Source: Symsagittifera roscoffensis (taxonomy: Eukaryota > Xenacoelomorpha > Acoela > Convolutidae). From it: 64,000 bases of DNA. Shown here piece after piece: positions 1 to 11,200 of the stretch. The translations under genes were made by a program, and so were the position numbers. The notes beneath the pieces were generated by a model. It had not been told where the DNA came from, searched no databases, and worked only from the letters and a program-made list of their open reading frames with translations. How positions within the stretch are numbered: position 1 is the first letter of the stretch; each line of letters begins with the position of its first letter. The stretch spans positions 40,751,797 through 40,815,796 of the forward strand of contig NC_087071.1 in assembly GCF_963678635.1 (NCBI RefSeq), in the 5' to 3' direction.

Positions 1-1954
1 GTTGATACTGTTTCTTAGCCATGACACAGTTCAGGGCTGTCCCTTCTAAGTTGCTGGTGAGCGCGCTGCATTCCTGTCTCTCCGACAAGTCCTCTTCCTC
101 GAAATGCAGCTTCATTACCTCTATCCAGGTATCAATGCAACCATCAGATTCGTCCTTGTAGCATCTTGGCTTCTTAAAGACTCTTCTGGACTTCTCACTG
201 CGTTCATTGGTTCTAGATAACCTCGTCAGGAATGTCTCCAAAGACCTGTTCAGGGGTTCAAATGCTGTGGCCATTGCCGTAGCATCCCTTGAGTGTCCCG
301 CTTGAGTGTCCTCACACCTTGTCGAAGGCTCTGTGTGCGGTGCATCCCTGCAATCCGAATCACCATGAGCGTTTCCCGCTTGGCCCATATGACTCCTCCT
401 CGGGCTTGTATGCCCCATGTTGCCAGAATCGCTTCTCCCAGTCGCATGTGTGCTTTGCGTTGGTCGTTCGTTCGAGGTTTGTCTGTTCCCCGTTGAACTT
501 GCTCTACTGTTCGGGCCCCATGCTGTATTACCCCTTGTGGCATAGCCTGATGAACTGCCCCTGCTTCTAGTGGATCCATACGTCTTCCTCCTTTGATGTT
601 CATTGAAGTTCACCCTCGGTTCCCTGCTTGGACCTCCCGAGTTCGGCTCTCCTTCTTTTGGTCCACTCTTGCTGCTTAGTAGCCCGTCCAACCTATCCAT
701 GATAGCCTGAGTTCGCCTCTCCATCATCGCGTCTATCTTTGTGTCAAGAGACCCAAGAGACTGCTCTTGCTGAATTCTTAACTTCTCCATGTCGGCTCTT
801 AAGCGTAACTCCCTCTGTTCCGCCTCTCTTGTCATTCGCGACAAGTTCATCGTCATATGTTCGTCCGTTCTTTCTTTCAAGCGTTTTTCGCTTCTGCCAA
901 CTTCTTGTCTGTTGCGGTTTATTTCTTCCCGCAGACTTTCTCTTTCAATGTGAACTGCTCTTTCTAGTTCACTCATCCTTATCGACATCTGTTCATTTTG
1001 TTCTCCTAAACTGCCCACTATGTTGTTTAAGGCTTCCTCTAGTGCTGCCCCGTTATCCATGAGTGGCGTCACTAGTGGTGGTGTAACCCTGTCGGTCCCA
1101 GGTAACTTCGTGCTTGTCAAGATCCGGGCCTTGACTCTCTGCTTCAACGTCTTTTCATTATTTAATTCAGGATCCATTAACGCGTTGCCAAGCCCTCTGG
1201 TTCTACTCTCTCCAGGTTGTGGCTCCGAACTTGTCCTAATCGCGAAGTCCTTTGACTGGCCCGGTGTGTTTGCCTCTTTGCTTATCGTTGTCACTACACC
1301 AAATTTATCCATGGTTCCAGTCTCTCTTCCGACGTGTGCTTCGTTCTCCTGGATCGAACTGTTGAGGCTGACCTGAGATCCAAAGTCCCCTTGCTCCTCT
1401 TCATCCTCTTCCTCCTGGGACTCACCATCGTTTCCTGCTCCTCCTCCCATGCTGAATGGAAAGATGTTTCCGAAGGTGTTCTTCATTCTTTCTGAGAACG
1501 ATGATGAGGTTGTTTGTTTTCCAGTTCCACTTGCCATCATAGTGTTGTCTGTCGGAGATCTTCTAGTTGCCGTTACTTCAGTTGAGATGTCGGACAGTTC
1601 CGACATCTCCTCTCGATCCAACGTCCCGGTGGAAGTGGCAAAATCATGGCCTTGTTCTACCGGAGTAGATTCACTCGCCAGCCTTCTGCCTCTCCCTTCC
1701 AGTCCATTTGCTCCCTGGTTGTCGTTCATGGTATGGTCCGTATTGACCTCCACTTCTAACAGTTCTCTTCGCTCTTCTGAGGTCTTCTGACTTCTCGTTT
1801 CAACCATTCTGCCTGAAACCGTCTCCTCTTTATCGGACCGGGATCGCTTGATCCAATCCACAAAAGGATCGGTCATCGTTTTTCTTTGCTTTTCAGGCAT
1901 GAATTTCCTAGAGCTATTACCTCGTTTTGGTATCCTTGACTTGTCTAAACTCAT
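1..1954 (-). CDS. Partial Ty3/Gypsy-like Gag, runs off left edge
   Basis: A single - strand frame is open from the ATG at 1954-1952 to the window edge, about 651 codons with no stop. An in-frame TAA lies two codons before the ATG, which supports this start. The first ~300 residues are acidic, Ser/Thr-rich and look disordered. A long charged heptad-like stretch (about 1000-650) looks like a coiled coil. A Gly/Ser/Arg-rich linker follows. The last ~90 residues (about 270-1) contain YKDESDGCIDTWIEVMKL and CSALTSNLEGTALNCVM, a pattern I recognise from retrotransposon Gag (capsid-like) proteins of invertebrate elements. The N-terminal extension is unusually long for Gag. Protease and RT would lie beyond the window. 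Several short ORFs on both strands here are shadows of this frame. Confident that it is coding; the family assignment rests on the C-terminal part. Confidence 0.72.
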   Translation of the reverse strand, partial: MSLDKSRIPKRGNSSRKFMPEKQRKTMTDPFVDWIKRSRSDKEETVSGRMVETRSQKTSEERRELLEVEVNTDHTMNDNQGANGLEGRGRRLASESTPVEQGHDFATSTGTLDREEMSELSDISTEVTATRRSPTDNTMMASGTGKQTTSSSFSERMKNTFGNIFPFSMGGGAGNDGESQEEEDEEEQGDFGSQVSLNSSIQENEAHVGRETGTMDKFGVVTTISKEANTPGQSKDFAIRTSSEPQPGESRTRGLGNALMDPELNNEKTLKQRVKARILTSTKLPGTDRVTPPLVTPLMDNGAALEEALNNIVGSLGEQNEQMSIRMSELERAVHIERESLREEINRNRQEVGRSEKRLKERTDEHMTMNLSRMTREAEQRELRLRADMEKLRIQQEQSLGSLDTKIDAMMERRTQAIMDRLDGLLSSKSGPKEGEPNSGGPSREPRVNFNEHQRRKTYGSTRSRGSSSGYATRGNTAWGPNSRASSTGNRQTSNERPTQSTHATGRSDSGNMGHTSPRRSHMGQAGNAHGDSDCRDAPHTEPSTRCEDTQAGHSRDATAMATAFEPLNRSLETFLTRLSRTNERSEKSRRVFKKPRCYKDESDGCIDTWIEVMKLHFEEEDLSERQECSALTSNLEGTALNCVMAKKQYQ

Positions 1955-2734
1955 TCTTTATTTGTCACTTTCCTATGCCTACTCTTGACTCAATTGCCAG
2001 AGACCTTATAGTTTTATTAACAATAATAATGACACAACACAATAAATTTCACCAGATTCTATTAAATAGTGACCACGAATCCCTGTATGTTGTCAGAGTA
2101 CAGTTTGTATAAAATTTATTCACACTAGCCGATTATCGGTCCAAAGATCTGGAAACTAGCACAATATGATGTTATCAGTCAATTTTAAAAGATAGTGTAC
2201 TCACTACCCAATCAAGCACAGTTTAGGTTGATTTAAAATCAAAAAACAAAAAATATATATTGACACAATATGAATGTATATATAAAAAAACGTATGTGTC
2301 TTGTACTCTTAGTCGGTCGCAGTACAATAGTCGAACCTGTCTTTTAAAGAAAAAGCTTTCCCTGCTTGGTGCTGCACCAAACAGACAAAACTTTGAAGGC
2401 AGTTATTTGCTCAAGTGGGCGTCTATTGCACCCACCGAGTATTGTGTTACCTCTCTGCCTTCGGACTACCCGAGCTAGACCTACTAAAATCCTCAGGGCA
2501 GTCACTTTTCCCAAAAACGTATTATGTTTCAATCCACACCAATGAGTCACGCTCTTTTTAATTTAGACTTAGTGTCGCGAATATCCGAGTTCGGACCTGT
2601 TTTGTATTAGTCTGGTTCTTTTTGAAAGGCAAGTTACCAGTGCAGTCACTGATACCTAGCCTGTGTATTAATAACCTAATACCTCTCGCTTTTTAGTCTT
2701 TCTTTCGTTTACCTAAGTCCTTAATAAAATAATA
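1955..2734 (-). other. Leader upstream of the left-edge gag
   Basis: There is no convincing ORF here. Relative to the - strand gag this is the 5' untranslated region, and possibly the edge of an LTR. It is AT-rich, with short A and T runs. Confidence 0.35.
2527..2541 (-). other. Candidate primer binding site for the left-edge element
   Basis: Read on the - strand, the sequence ACTCA, one T, then TGGTGTGGATTGAAA resembles an LTR end (CA) followed by a tRNA-complementary primer site starting TGG. If correct, the 5' LTR begins at about 2543 and extends to the right. No second LTR is present in the window to prove it. Confidence 0.22.
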
Positions 2735-5700
2735 CCCCTCCGGATTGGCACAAATAGGACCCTTCCGGACTGTCAGAATATGGACCCCTCCGGATTTGGA
2801 CCCCTCCGAGTTAGTTAATAGTAGACCCCTCCGGATTTGGACCCCTCCGAATTAGCAACTATAAGACCCCTCCGGATTCGGACCCCTTCGGTTTTGTGGA
2901 AAGTAGACCCCTCCGGATTCGGAGCCCTTAGCTCTGTCAAAGTAGCTTTCCGTAGTTTTCTTAATTTCAGCTTATACCCCTCCGGATACGTTCTGCGTTG
3001 CTTTTATGCTGTTTGAATTAACTGGGAAGGGTATAGGGTCCTTTCCTAGACCCCTCCGGATTGAAGTTAAGGCACTTATTTGACAATTCACACTAACGGT
3101 GAAGGGTCTTATCACTTGCCTAATTTCGACTCTATTATGGTTGTCTTGTGCCTTCAGCCCTCCCTTTTTGTCTAGAACTGTCTTAAGTTACTTAGTTCAA
3201 TCGCTATCAACTTTTGGTAGGGGTATAAGGGTTTTTTAGAAAAATTTATAAAACGTGAAGGGTGTACCCCTCCGGATTTGTGTAATTTGCTAAAAACAAT
3301 CTCAAAATAATTTTCTCGCTCGCTTTTTCGAGTAATTCTCTTTCCTACTAGTAAGTTCTGCTAATTTCTGATCTATTGGTACCAAGATCAACTCAATATG
3401 CTCAGTAGTTCCAAAGTTATTAACTAAAACGTTTTTCTTCCAAACTCAAAAATTTTCTCTCTTATAGGTTCCGCCTAGCTTTTTCTGCAAATCTGGTCCT
3501 TTCGACCTAAAAATTATTGATCTGAGCTCAGAAGGCCTATACTCTTCTAGTTCAATGCAAAAGACCCGATCTAAAACGCTTTTGTAGAAAAATTTTGCGA
3601 AAAACTATGCTACCTGGACCCCTCCGGATTGATGAATCCACCAAATCAAACACGTTATGTTCGATTTCTCTGCAACCCGGAAGGCTTTCGGGTAGCGGGT
3701 TTTAAAACTCGTAGATTCACTAGTGGACGTTGTCCGAACAACTATTTTTACTGTCCTAACTCAAAGATTTCAAAAAATTTTCTGATTTTATTGTGTTTCT
3801 TACTATCAAAAAATGCGAAAATTTGGTTTTTTGTACCAAACTAGTTCCAACCACTTCCGAACTAAAGTTAACCGGTTCTACTTATTACAGTAGTGCAGTT
3901 ACGATGTAACACACTAACTTAGCGCTTTTTTCCGTTTCAAAAAATATCGATATCTCAAAAATCGCGACTTGTGGGGGAATCAAAATATCGCTATTTTGAC
4001 CCTAAAACCGTTGTTTTTCACTGAAAAACGATATAAGACTATTAATATAGGCTATATAAGTAATAATATTAGTAATACTATACCCCTCCGGGTTTGTTTA
4101 TTATCCGAATTAAGGTGCTTAACTCGGATATTCGCAGTTCGGTGAAGGGTCACTACAGTGCAGCACTGTCGAGCCCCCCACAGATTACTATCTTACTTTT
4201 TTTACCAAAAGGGATACAAAACTTGTTAACGATACCCAACAGTCGATTGTTGTTGTCGTTGAGCCCCTTCTTGTTGCTCCTTGTACTGCTTGCCGGATCG
4301 GTCTTCACCCAGGACCCTTCCGAATTGAGCGCAAATCAGCTGACCCTTCCGGATTGAGCGCAATTTATCATTAACGTGCTTAAATGCTCAAATAACCCTA
4401 CAGTACAAGCCTCACAAACGGGCTACAAAACTGATCGTAACGATCCTGACTGATATAAATGCCTGTAATAACAATATATCTACCAACAACAAACGGGGGG
4501 GTTGAATCACATCTTGTCTGGGGGGATGATTTCTACTGATTTTTTTTTTACTTTTTTACTGTTTTTGGTTTTTTCGGTTATTTTTTATGTTTTTTGTTTT
4601 TCTTGGGTACTATACTACTTTTTGTTTGGTTTTGCTCATATCTTTAAGTGTTTTTGGTCACAAAACACTCAGGGGATGAGGGGTTCATGATTCCCCCCAC
4701 CCTTCCTGGTTCGTGAATTTTCGGTCTTAACTAGGTTAAAAAACTATTCACGGTAATCCGGAAGGCTTCCGCGTTCCGAACTACCCTTCCGCCCCGGCAG
4801 TTTAGGCCTATTAAGGGCGTTAATGTGAGCATCGTTAACGGTTCCGCCGGTCATGATGTTATGAAAGAATAACACCCAGGAGCGCCATAAAAACATACAT
4901 GTAACATTCGCCCGGAAGATACATATCGACGGATAACAAAACTAAGTCTTAAGACGACTGGCTAGCGTCTAAACAGAGCTTTGCATGCTTTTCACCGTCT
5001 CTACCAAGCCAGTACTTTTCGGTGGTCTTTCTAACATCGGGTCGACAAAAACGTTACTGTTCTCCGGCTTCGACCAGAACGCTCAAATTAACTAGATTAC
5101 ATGCAGAAATAGTGAGCTCATGGCTGGGTCTCAGTATCCCCAGACCACGAGGTCACTCCTAAAAGCAGGGCTACTACTTATTATATTACTATTGTTTTTG
5201 TTCAGTAGATAAAAATCATCATCTCCATCGAAGATGGATCAACCCTTTCCCCCACTCCTAGCTTCTCATCCTTATCAAAATGAATCCAGTTGTTAATTAA
5301 ATTCAATTCAGGACATGACAAGAAGCTAAAAGTTTATATAAAAGGCTAAAAGTTCCAGTCCCGAAACCCTTCCGGATTCTTGAATCCAGTGAATCAAGCT
5401 CCTTAAGTTCAACTTCACACCAATCCGGAAGGCTGGTTCTCACCCTTCACCGTTGTTGGCAACGGCCTTGCAACTATTGTAGCAGCACTATAGTTGCAAC
5501 TTGGAACGTTCTCTGCTATTGTAGTTCGTTGTCGTTTTTCTTCAATCTCGATTTTCGTTCTGTTCGCTATCACAGATAAAGTTGTTCTCTTTTTTCACTC
5601 GTTTTTTGTTAAAATGGCCGTTTCAGCATTTCTCAGAAATGTGACGTCATCATTCGAATTTTTGAAATTTTAAAATACTGGAATATTCCAGCCTTCACCG

Positions 5701-5757
5701 TTTGGCTAAACGTTCCAATAACGCCCTTAGTTCTTAAAAACCACCAATCCGGAAGGC
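2735..5757. repeat. Dispersed CCCCTCCGGATT motif array
   Basis: A short motif close to ACCCCTCCGGATT recurs many times on the + strand. It is dense at 2735-3060 (about 2735, 2786, 2825, 2869, 2908, 2976 and 3052, with variants in between) and sparser at about 3266, 3619, 4082, 4313, 4341 and 5366. The reverse form, AATCCGGAAGG, occurs at about 4756, 5421 and 5747. Spacing is irregular, so this is not a simple satellite. The rest of the interval is AT-rich with no supported gene. It may be the LTR or leader of the retroelement on its left, or a protein-binding array. Confidence 0.6.
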
Positions 5758-7031
5758 TTACTGCTAAAATTCCGAATTCTGCAGAGATTGCATTTTGGCC
5801 ATTCTGGTCGAATGTCACAACTCGAACATTGGATCATGGACAACTAAATAATTGTGAAATAGATTTCAAAGCTAACATAATTTCAAGATCTTAAGGGCAA
5901 CTCAGAAGGGTTAGAAAAATCGGCTATGCACGTGAAAGATTTTTTTTTCAAAAAAATTTGAAAGGAAAATTGTGTTAATTTCGTTGTATTTTAAAAATTA
6001 ACCATTGTACCTAAATGACTAATGAGGATTGGTTGCTATTTTTTTTAGCTAATGAATCAGTTGTGTTCTTCAAGCAAAGCTACAAAAGTCATTGAATTGG
6101 ATTGGATGCTCGTTTATTCTGGATTGGATGCTCATTTTTTTTTCTTGTTATTGAAATAGTTGTCCTTCAAGCTAAGATAATTGCATCAGAAAAAACAGCT
6201 TCCAATAATGAGTTGCTGCATGTACACAGCTGCATGTTTAATTTATAAGGCAATATGTGGTTGTTGACTTGGCAACTTAGTCATGTTGAGCATTTGTTGT
6301 TAAATATTTGCTAACATTTATAACATACATGCTTCAATTGACGGTAGAATGTGCCCTCTTTAGGTCTAATTCATTCCGATTTGAATGTTAAACACTCTGA
6401 TATTGAACAATTGGTTACAGCTTTGTTGTAAATTTAGTAGGCTCTCATGTCTTTTTCATTTAGAGGAAATGCGCTAAATAAATTTGGAACTAACCAGTAG
6501 TTTTCGATTCTGCTTGTCAATGGTAAAGTTTCAGACAGATTTTTCTTCATGTCAGTAGACAATTTTAAACCAATGTCACAATTTTCATGGATAGAATTCT
6601 CACTACTCTCGAAGAAATAACTTAATTTGGGAAGTATTGAAAAGTTTACATCAGTCAATCTTAGCTTCAAATTAAAACTATCTGAAGTTTCGTGCCATAT
6701 TGTTGTTCTCGGGTTAGAAACATCAGTTTTCGCCCTTAGTCTGGTGGTGTATGATTTTGAGCGTGCTAATTTCGAGGATTTGCACGCTTATAAAGCTTAC
6801 TAGAATTTTGTGAAATAGTCATTGATCTCCATAATTGGTTGCGTTGCTTTTTAGCCGTCTAAAAATGATTTCTTGGTTTAGTAATAACTCATTGGTCATT
6901 TAAAGATTTAATAATTATTAAACAAATTACTGAACTGTTTTCTTGCAAAATTTCTTCTGACATTTTTTGAAAAAAAAACTCTTTCACAGGCCGATTTTTC
7001 ACGTTGATAAAGAAAACGATAATCTCTCTGA
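5758..7031. other. AT-rich intergenic stretch, no gene seen
   Basis: A short direct repetition of GGATTGGATGCTC occurs at about 6097 and 6121. A 78-codon - strand ORF at 6434-6670 has no recognisable feature and is not called. Nothing else is supported. Confidence 0.4.
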
Positions 7032-7998
7032 ATTTTCTAAAATTGGTCGCACCATAAGATCTTGAAATTACGTTAGATTTGAAATCTATTGCGGCAACAA
7101 TGTCAATGTTTTTGAGATAGTTAGAGGAGGAGCCTTACTTGAGAACTTGCTATACAGAAGTATGAGATTATCTTTTTACAAGACACTTCATTGAATAGGA
7201 ATCAAAAGCTATCTGCCTGACTGATTTCTCCTTTTCCTTACAACCAAATCTCAATTCCATATCTTCTCATTGGTGAATACATAATCATTTTTAGAAGTGT
7301 TAGAATTCAGCCTGTGGAGTAGTTCACTTAGCGAATGATACTGCCACGCACAAAGGTCTATACGAAACAAAATAAGGTTGCACGCCCGAGGAGTGTAATT
7401 CTATGCATCCGTGTTGTATAAATTGAAAAACACAAATAAGCATAGACAAATCTATTTGTTCAATAATCGAGAAAAATTAATACGCGTTCGGTATCTTGTT
7501 TTCCGCTATCAAAAAGACAAAATTGGTTAAAACGATCGGGTATTTCGAAATGACGGTCATCTGTGTTAATAGTGGGCAGGGATGTCGTTTGTTAACTTCT
7601 GTTTAAAGTTCGCGTTAGCGCCGACCGGGAGGGCAAAGACAGTTGGGTTACTTTTTCGTCCTGCACCAATTGCAAACCAGCTGCGATTATCTGGCTGTTT
7701 ACTGGATTTAATTGATTCCTAACTGTCTCCTTCATTTGTTGAACTAGTTGCCGAGCTTCTGAGCGTCCTGCGTTGAGCTCATGACTATGCTCGTTGCTAT
7801 GTGAGATTATATCGCTCCCAGAAGTGATTAAAGTGTTCGCATTTATACGATCTCCATTTGCTGCAGCGCCAGTGTGTCGTTGTCTTCGTATCGCGTTTCT
7901 TTTAAAATTCATGGCCATCAAGAATAATCAGTGATTGGCCTTTTTGTGAGGTTCCCCAAGTAAAAGAATTCATTTTTGACTTATCAATGAGTTAAAGA
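7032..7998 (+). repeat. 967-bp direct repeat, left copy
   Basis: Starts ATTTTCTAAAATTGG and ends GAGTTAAAGA. It matches 11690-12656 at a constant offset of 4658 with about six or seven substitutions seen by eye (for example near 7071, 7355, 7422, 7525, 7582 and 7605). Just past its right end CTTATCAATGA is repeated. Confidence 0.9.
7592..7921 (-). CDS. 109-residue antisense ORF inside left repeat, unknown
   Basis: A 109-residue ORF on the strand opposite the reverse transcriptase. It begins MMAMNFKRNAIRRQRHTG, has a basic N-terminus, a polar middle and a possible amphipathic helix around SEARQLVQQMKETVRNQL. No family is recognised. The same frame is open in the right repeat, with only the last four residues lost. 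Preservation in two copies is weak evidence for coding because the copies are almost identical. It could be an exon of a duplicated host gene, an antisense protein of the element, or chance. Confidence 0.3.
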   Translation of the reverse strand: MMAMNFKRNAIRRQRHTGAAANGDRINANTLITSGSDIISHSNEHSHELNAGRSEARQLVQQMKETVRNQLNPVNSQIIAAGLQLVQDEKVTQLSLPSRSALTRTLNRS

Positions 7999-8214
7999 CT
8001 TATCAATGACAAAAACAGCCTAATTGTTGTGATAAACTTATTAAATAGTTTGAGATGGGTATGTGCCGCTGATCACCTGGCTGGACGTTGCACACTTCCT
8101 GACCTGCCCGAAGTGCACCACTGGTCTTCAGGTAGCGTGCCCGATCTTGACTCTGGCTCTCCCCTTCTGCCTTCGTTATCTCTACGTCTGGGTGAGACCC
8201 CTCCTACGTTAGGC

Positions 8215-11200
8215 ATGCAATTGTTTGCCTCTTTCTTCTCGACCGTGTTTCTGGTTTTAGCTTTCAACCGTGTGCAGAACGGTCACACCCCTGTTGGATC
8301 TACTCACATGCTGCTGCTGGCTCGCGAGAAACCTGATCCACAATCACGACAAGAACTGCGGTCACGCAAGTTTAAACTCAACTCAAAGCTGTCGTTTTAT
8401 AACATTTCTATGCTCCTTCTTTTATGCGCTGGTGATATTGAAAGTAATCCTGGCCCGGCTGTCGACCCTACTCAGTTGCTCAGATTTGTTAACGCCGCGG
8501 AGATCTTAGTCGGGTCGTCTGTGGCCATCTCGGACCTAACCTCCGGTATCTATGATGCTTCTATCCTCAAAGTTGACAACGATCGCTTCTTTGCTCACTT
8601 TCGTGGTTGGAATAAAAGCTATGACTCCTGGGTCAACCTTGATCAAATTTTCCGGCTCCCTGATGGTTATGTTCCGATAGGCCGGAATTCTCGCGGTCCT
8701 ATTTGCCTTCTAGCGCCTCCTGTCTCCAGTCCTATCTCTGTCGCTTTAACGAGTTCTCCTTCTCGGGATGCTCCTGTTAGCTCTGGCCTCTCTCAAGGGA
8801 TGTCAAGTATGACGATCTCGGCTGAGCTCGCCGAAAGCGCTGTGCCGGATCTTTCTGACGTCATGTCTTCCAGAGTTGACACTGTCCGGTTCGTTCCGAT
8901 TTCTCTTCGTAACGAGTGGTCTGAGGTTGTTGGTCACGCCCTTGACAACTGCGCCACCGCTCCGGACAATCTGAAAAACTGGACTCGGTTGCTCATGCTC
9001 CCCAAATGTATCTTGAAAGCCCCTCGCCGCGGAGGCAAGTCTCACGCCGCTAATAACTGCAGAGACATTCGCCAAAGAATCAAGTCCTGGAAGGAGGGCA
9101 ATATTTCGGACCTCTGGTCTAACGCTACCAAAGGACCTAAAGAGCGAACGAAGAAAAACAGCAAACCTTCTCCTGACTTTAATGTCCGCAGAGCCAAAGA
9201 GCTAGCAGGCCTCGGTCAGTTCGGCAGAGCAGCTAAAGCCCTGTGTTCCGATGGCCTCGTGTCCAAAAGTGACGAGTCGCTTAAGGACCTTCGCAGTCTT
9301 CATCCTTCCGCTGACCCTCCTGTCTTTTCTGGCCGGGATGAATCCCCTCTTGCCTACCAATTCGAATCTGAGTTCGTTCATAAGTCTCTCAAAGGTTTCC
9401 CGAGCGGCACTGCTGCCGGTCCTTCGCGCTGGTTCCCTGAGCACTTTGTTCACGCCGTTGAGTGCCCCACTCCTCAGACTGCTGCCAGAACGTTAGAGTC
9501 TCTCAACAGGGTTGTTAATATCCTCGCTGCCGGGCAAGCCCCTTCTAGTCTCTCTCCGTGGCTATGCAGCGCGAATCTCTTTGCCACCGCTAAACCCAAG
9601 GGTGGTGTCCGGCCTATTGCGGTCGGCGAAGTGCTCCGAAGGCTCACTGCTAAATGCCTTGCTAAAGCCGCCAACGCTGAAGCTCGTGATTTTCTGTGTC
9701 CTCACCAGCTTGGAGTCGCTACCAGCGGTGGCTCGGAAGCCATTGTCCACGCTACTAAAATGACAGTCAAAAAGTGCTCGGAACATGGTCACCAAGGCGT
9801 CTTAACAGTGGATTTTGAGAACGCTTTCAACACGCTAGACCGCACCGAGATCCTCCTTCAAGTTCGCAACCGTCTTCCCGGTCTCTCCGCCTTTGTTGAG
9901 TTTACCTACGGTCACCACAGTCATCTGCTGTTCGAGGATGTCATTCTCAACAGCGAGAAAGGAGTTCAACAGGGGGATCCGCTAGGGCCTCTCATTTTTG
10001 CGGTCACCCTGCACTCTCTAGTCGAATCTCTCAAGTCGGAAGTCCCCGGTCTCACCCTCAACTGCTGGTACCTTGATGATGGGATTTGTGCCGGCGACGA
10101 AGACTCCTTGCTCAAGGCTCTCGAACTCATCACTTCCAACTGCTTGCATCTCGGCCTCAAAGTCAAGCACAGTAAGTGTGAGTTGTGGGCCCCTGTGGAG
10201 TTCTCCTCCATCCCCGTCTCTATCCCGAGAGCAGCGTCTAATGGCTTCGAGCTTCTTGGCGCCCCCATTGGTGATACTGAGATCTCAGTTAAAGTCCTGG
10301 ACAAACGCATCTCGAAGGCCACCAAATGTCTTGAAAAGTTACCTCTTCTTGATGACCCCCAGCTCTCACTTGGCATCACTCGCACTTGCCTTGCTGCTCC
10401 CAAGCTGACGTACTCTCTTCGGACTCAGCCGCCCTCTCAGCCTGTCGCAGCTTCCCTGCAAGTTTTTGATGAACTCCTCCGCGATGCCCTTTCTGTCATA
10501 GTTGGCTCACCTGTTCCTGATCTTGCCTGGTCCCAGTCTTCCCTGCCTATCAAAGATGGCGGACTTGGCGTCCGGCAAGCTCGCGACCAACACATCCCTG
10601 CCTTCCTAGGGTCTTCGTGTCAGTCAGCTCATTTGGTCTCGTTTCTAACCGAATGCGACATCACTGATACGCCGGAGTTCCTGCGTGCCTCGAACGACTT
10701 CCGTGAACAGTCTGGAAGCGTTAACACTCCCGGTTTTACTCAAGAAGCTTTCCAAGAGAAACTCGATAAGGCCACCTACAACGCTTTCTTCTCGTCACTT
10801 CCCGATTCCCGCGAGCAAGCTCGTCTTCAGTCGCTCTCTCTGCCTTACGCCGGCGCTTGGCTTACCGCAGTCCCCATTAAAGGTCTTGGCCTGCACCTGC
10901 TACCCGCTGAGTTCCAAGCTGCTGTCAGATACCGCCTTGGTCTTCCTGTGTTCGCGTCTGCTCGTAGGTGCCCCGCGTGTCCGTCTGGCATTCTGGACGT
11001 CCTCGGGGACCACGCTGTCGCTTGTGGGGGGAGTGGTGGCCGGATCTCCCGTCACGACAGACTACGGGACATTATTTTCAATGCTACCTCGGCTGCCTCT
11101 TTAGCCCCCATCAAGGAGCAACGGAACCTCATCCCTGGAGAACGGTCCAAACCCGGCGATATTTTAATCCCTACTTGGAGCGCTGGTCGCCCAGCTGCTT

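Noticed and set aside
250..603. 117-codon - strand ORF and several + strand ORFs in 1-1800
   Set aside because: They overlap the long uninterrupted - strand gag frame and have shadow-like composition.
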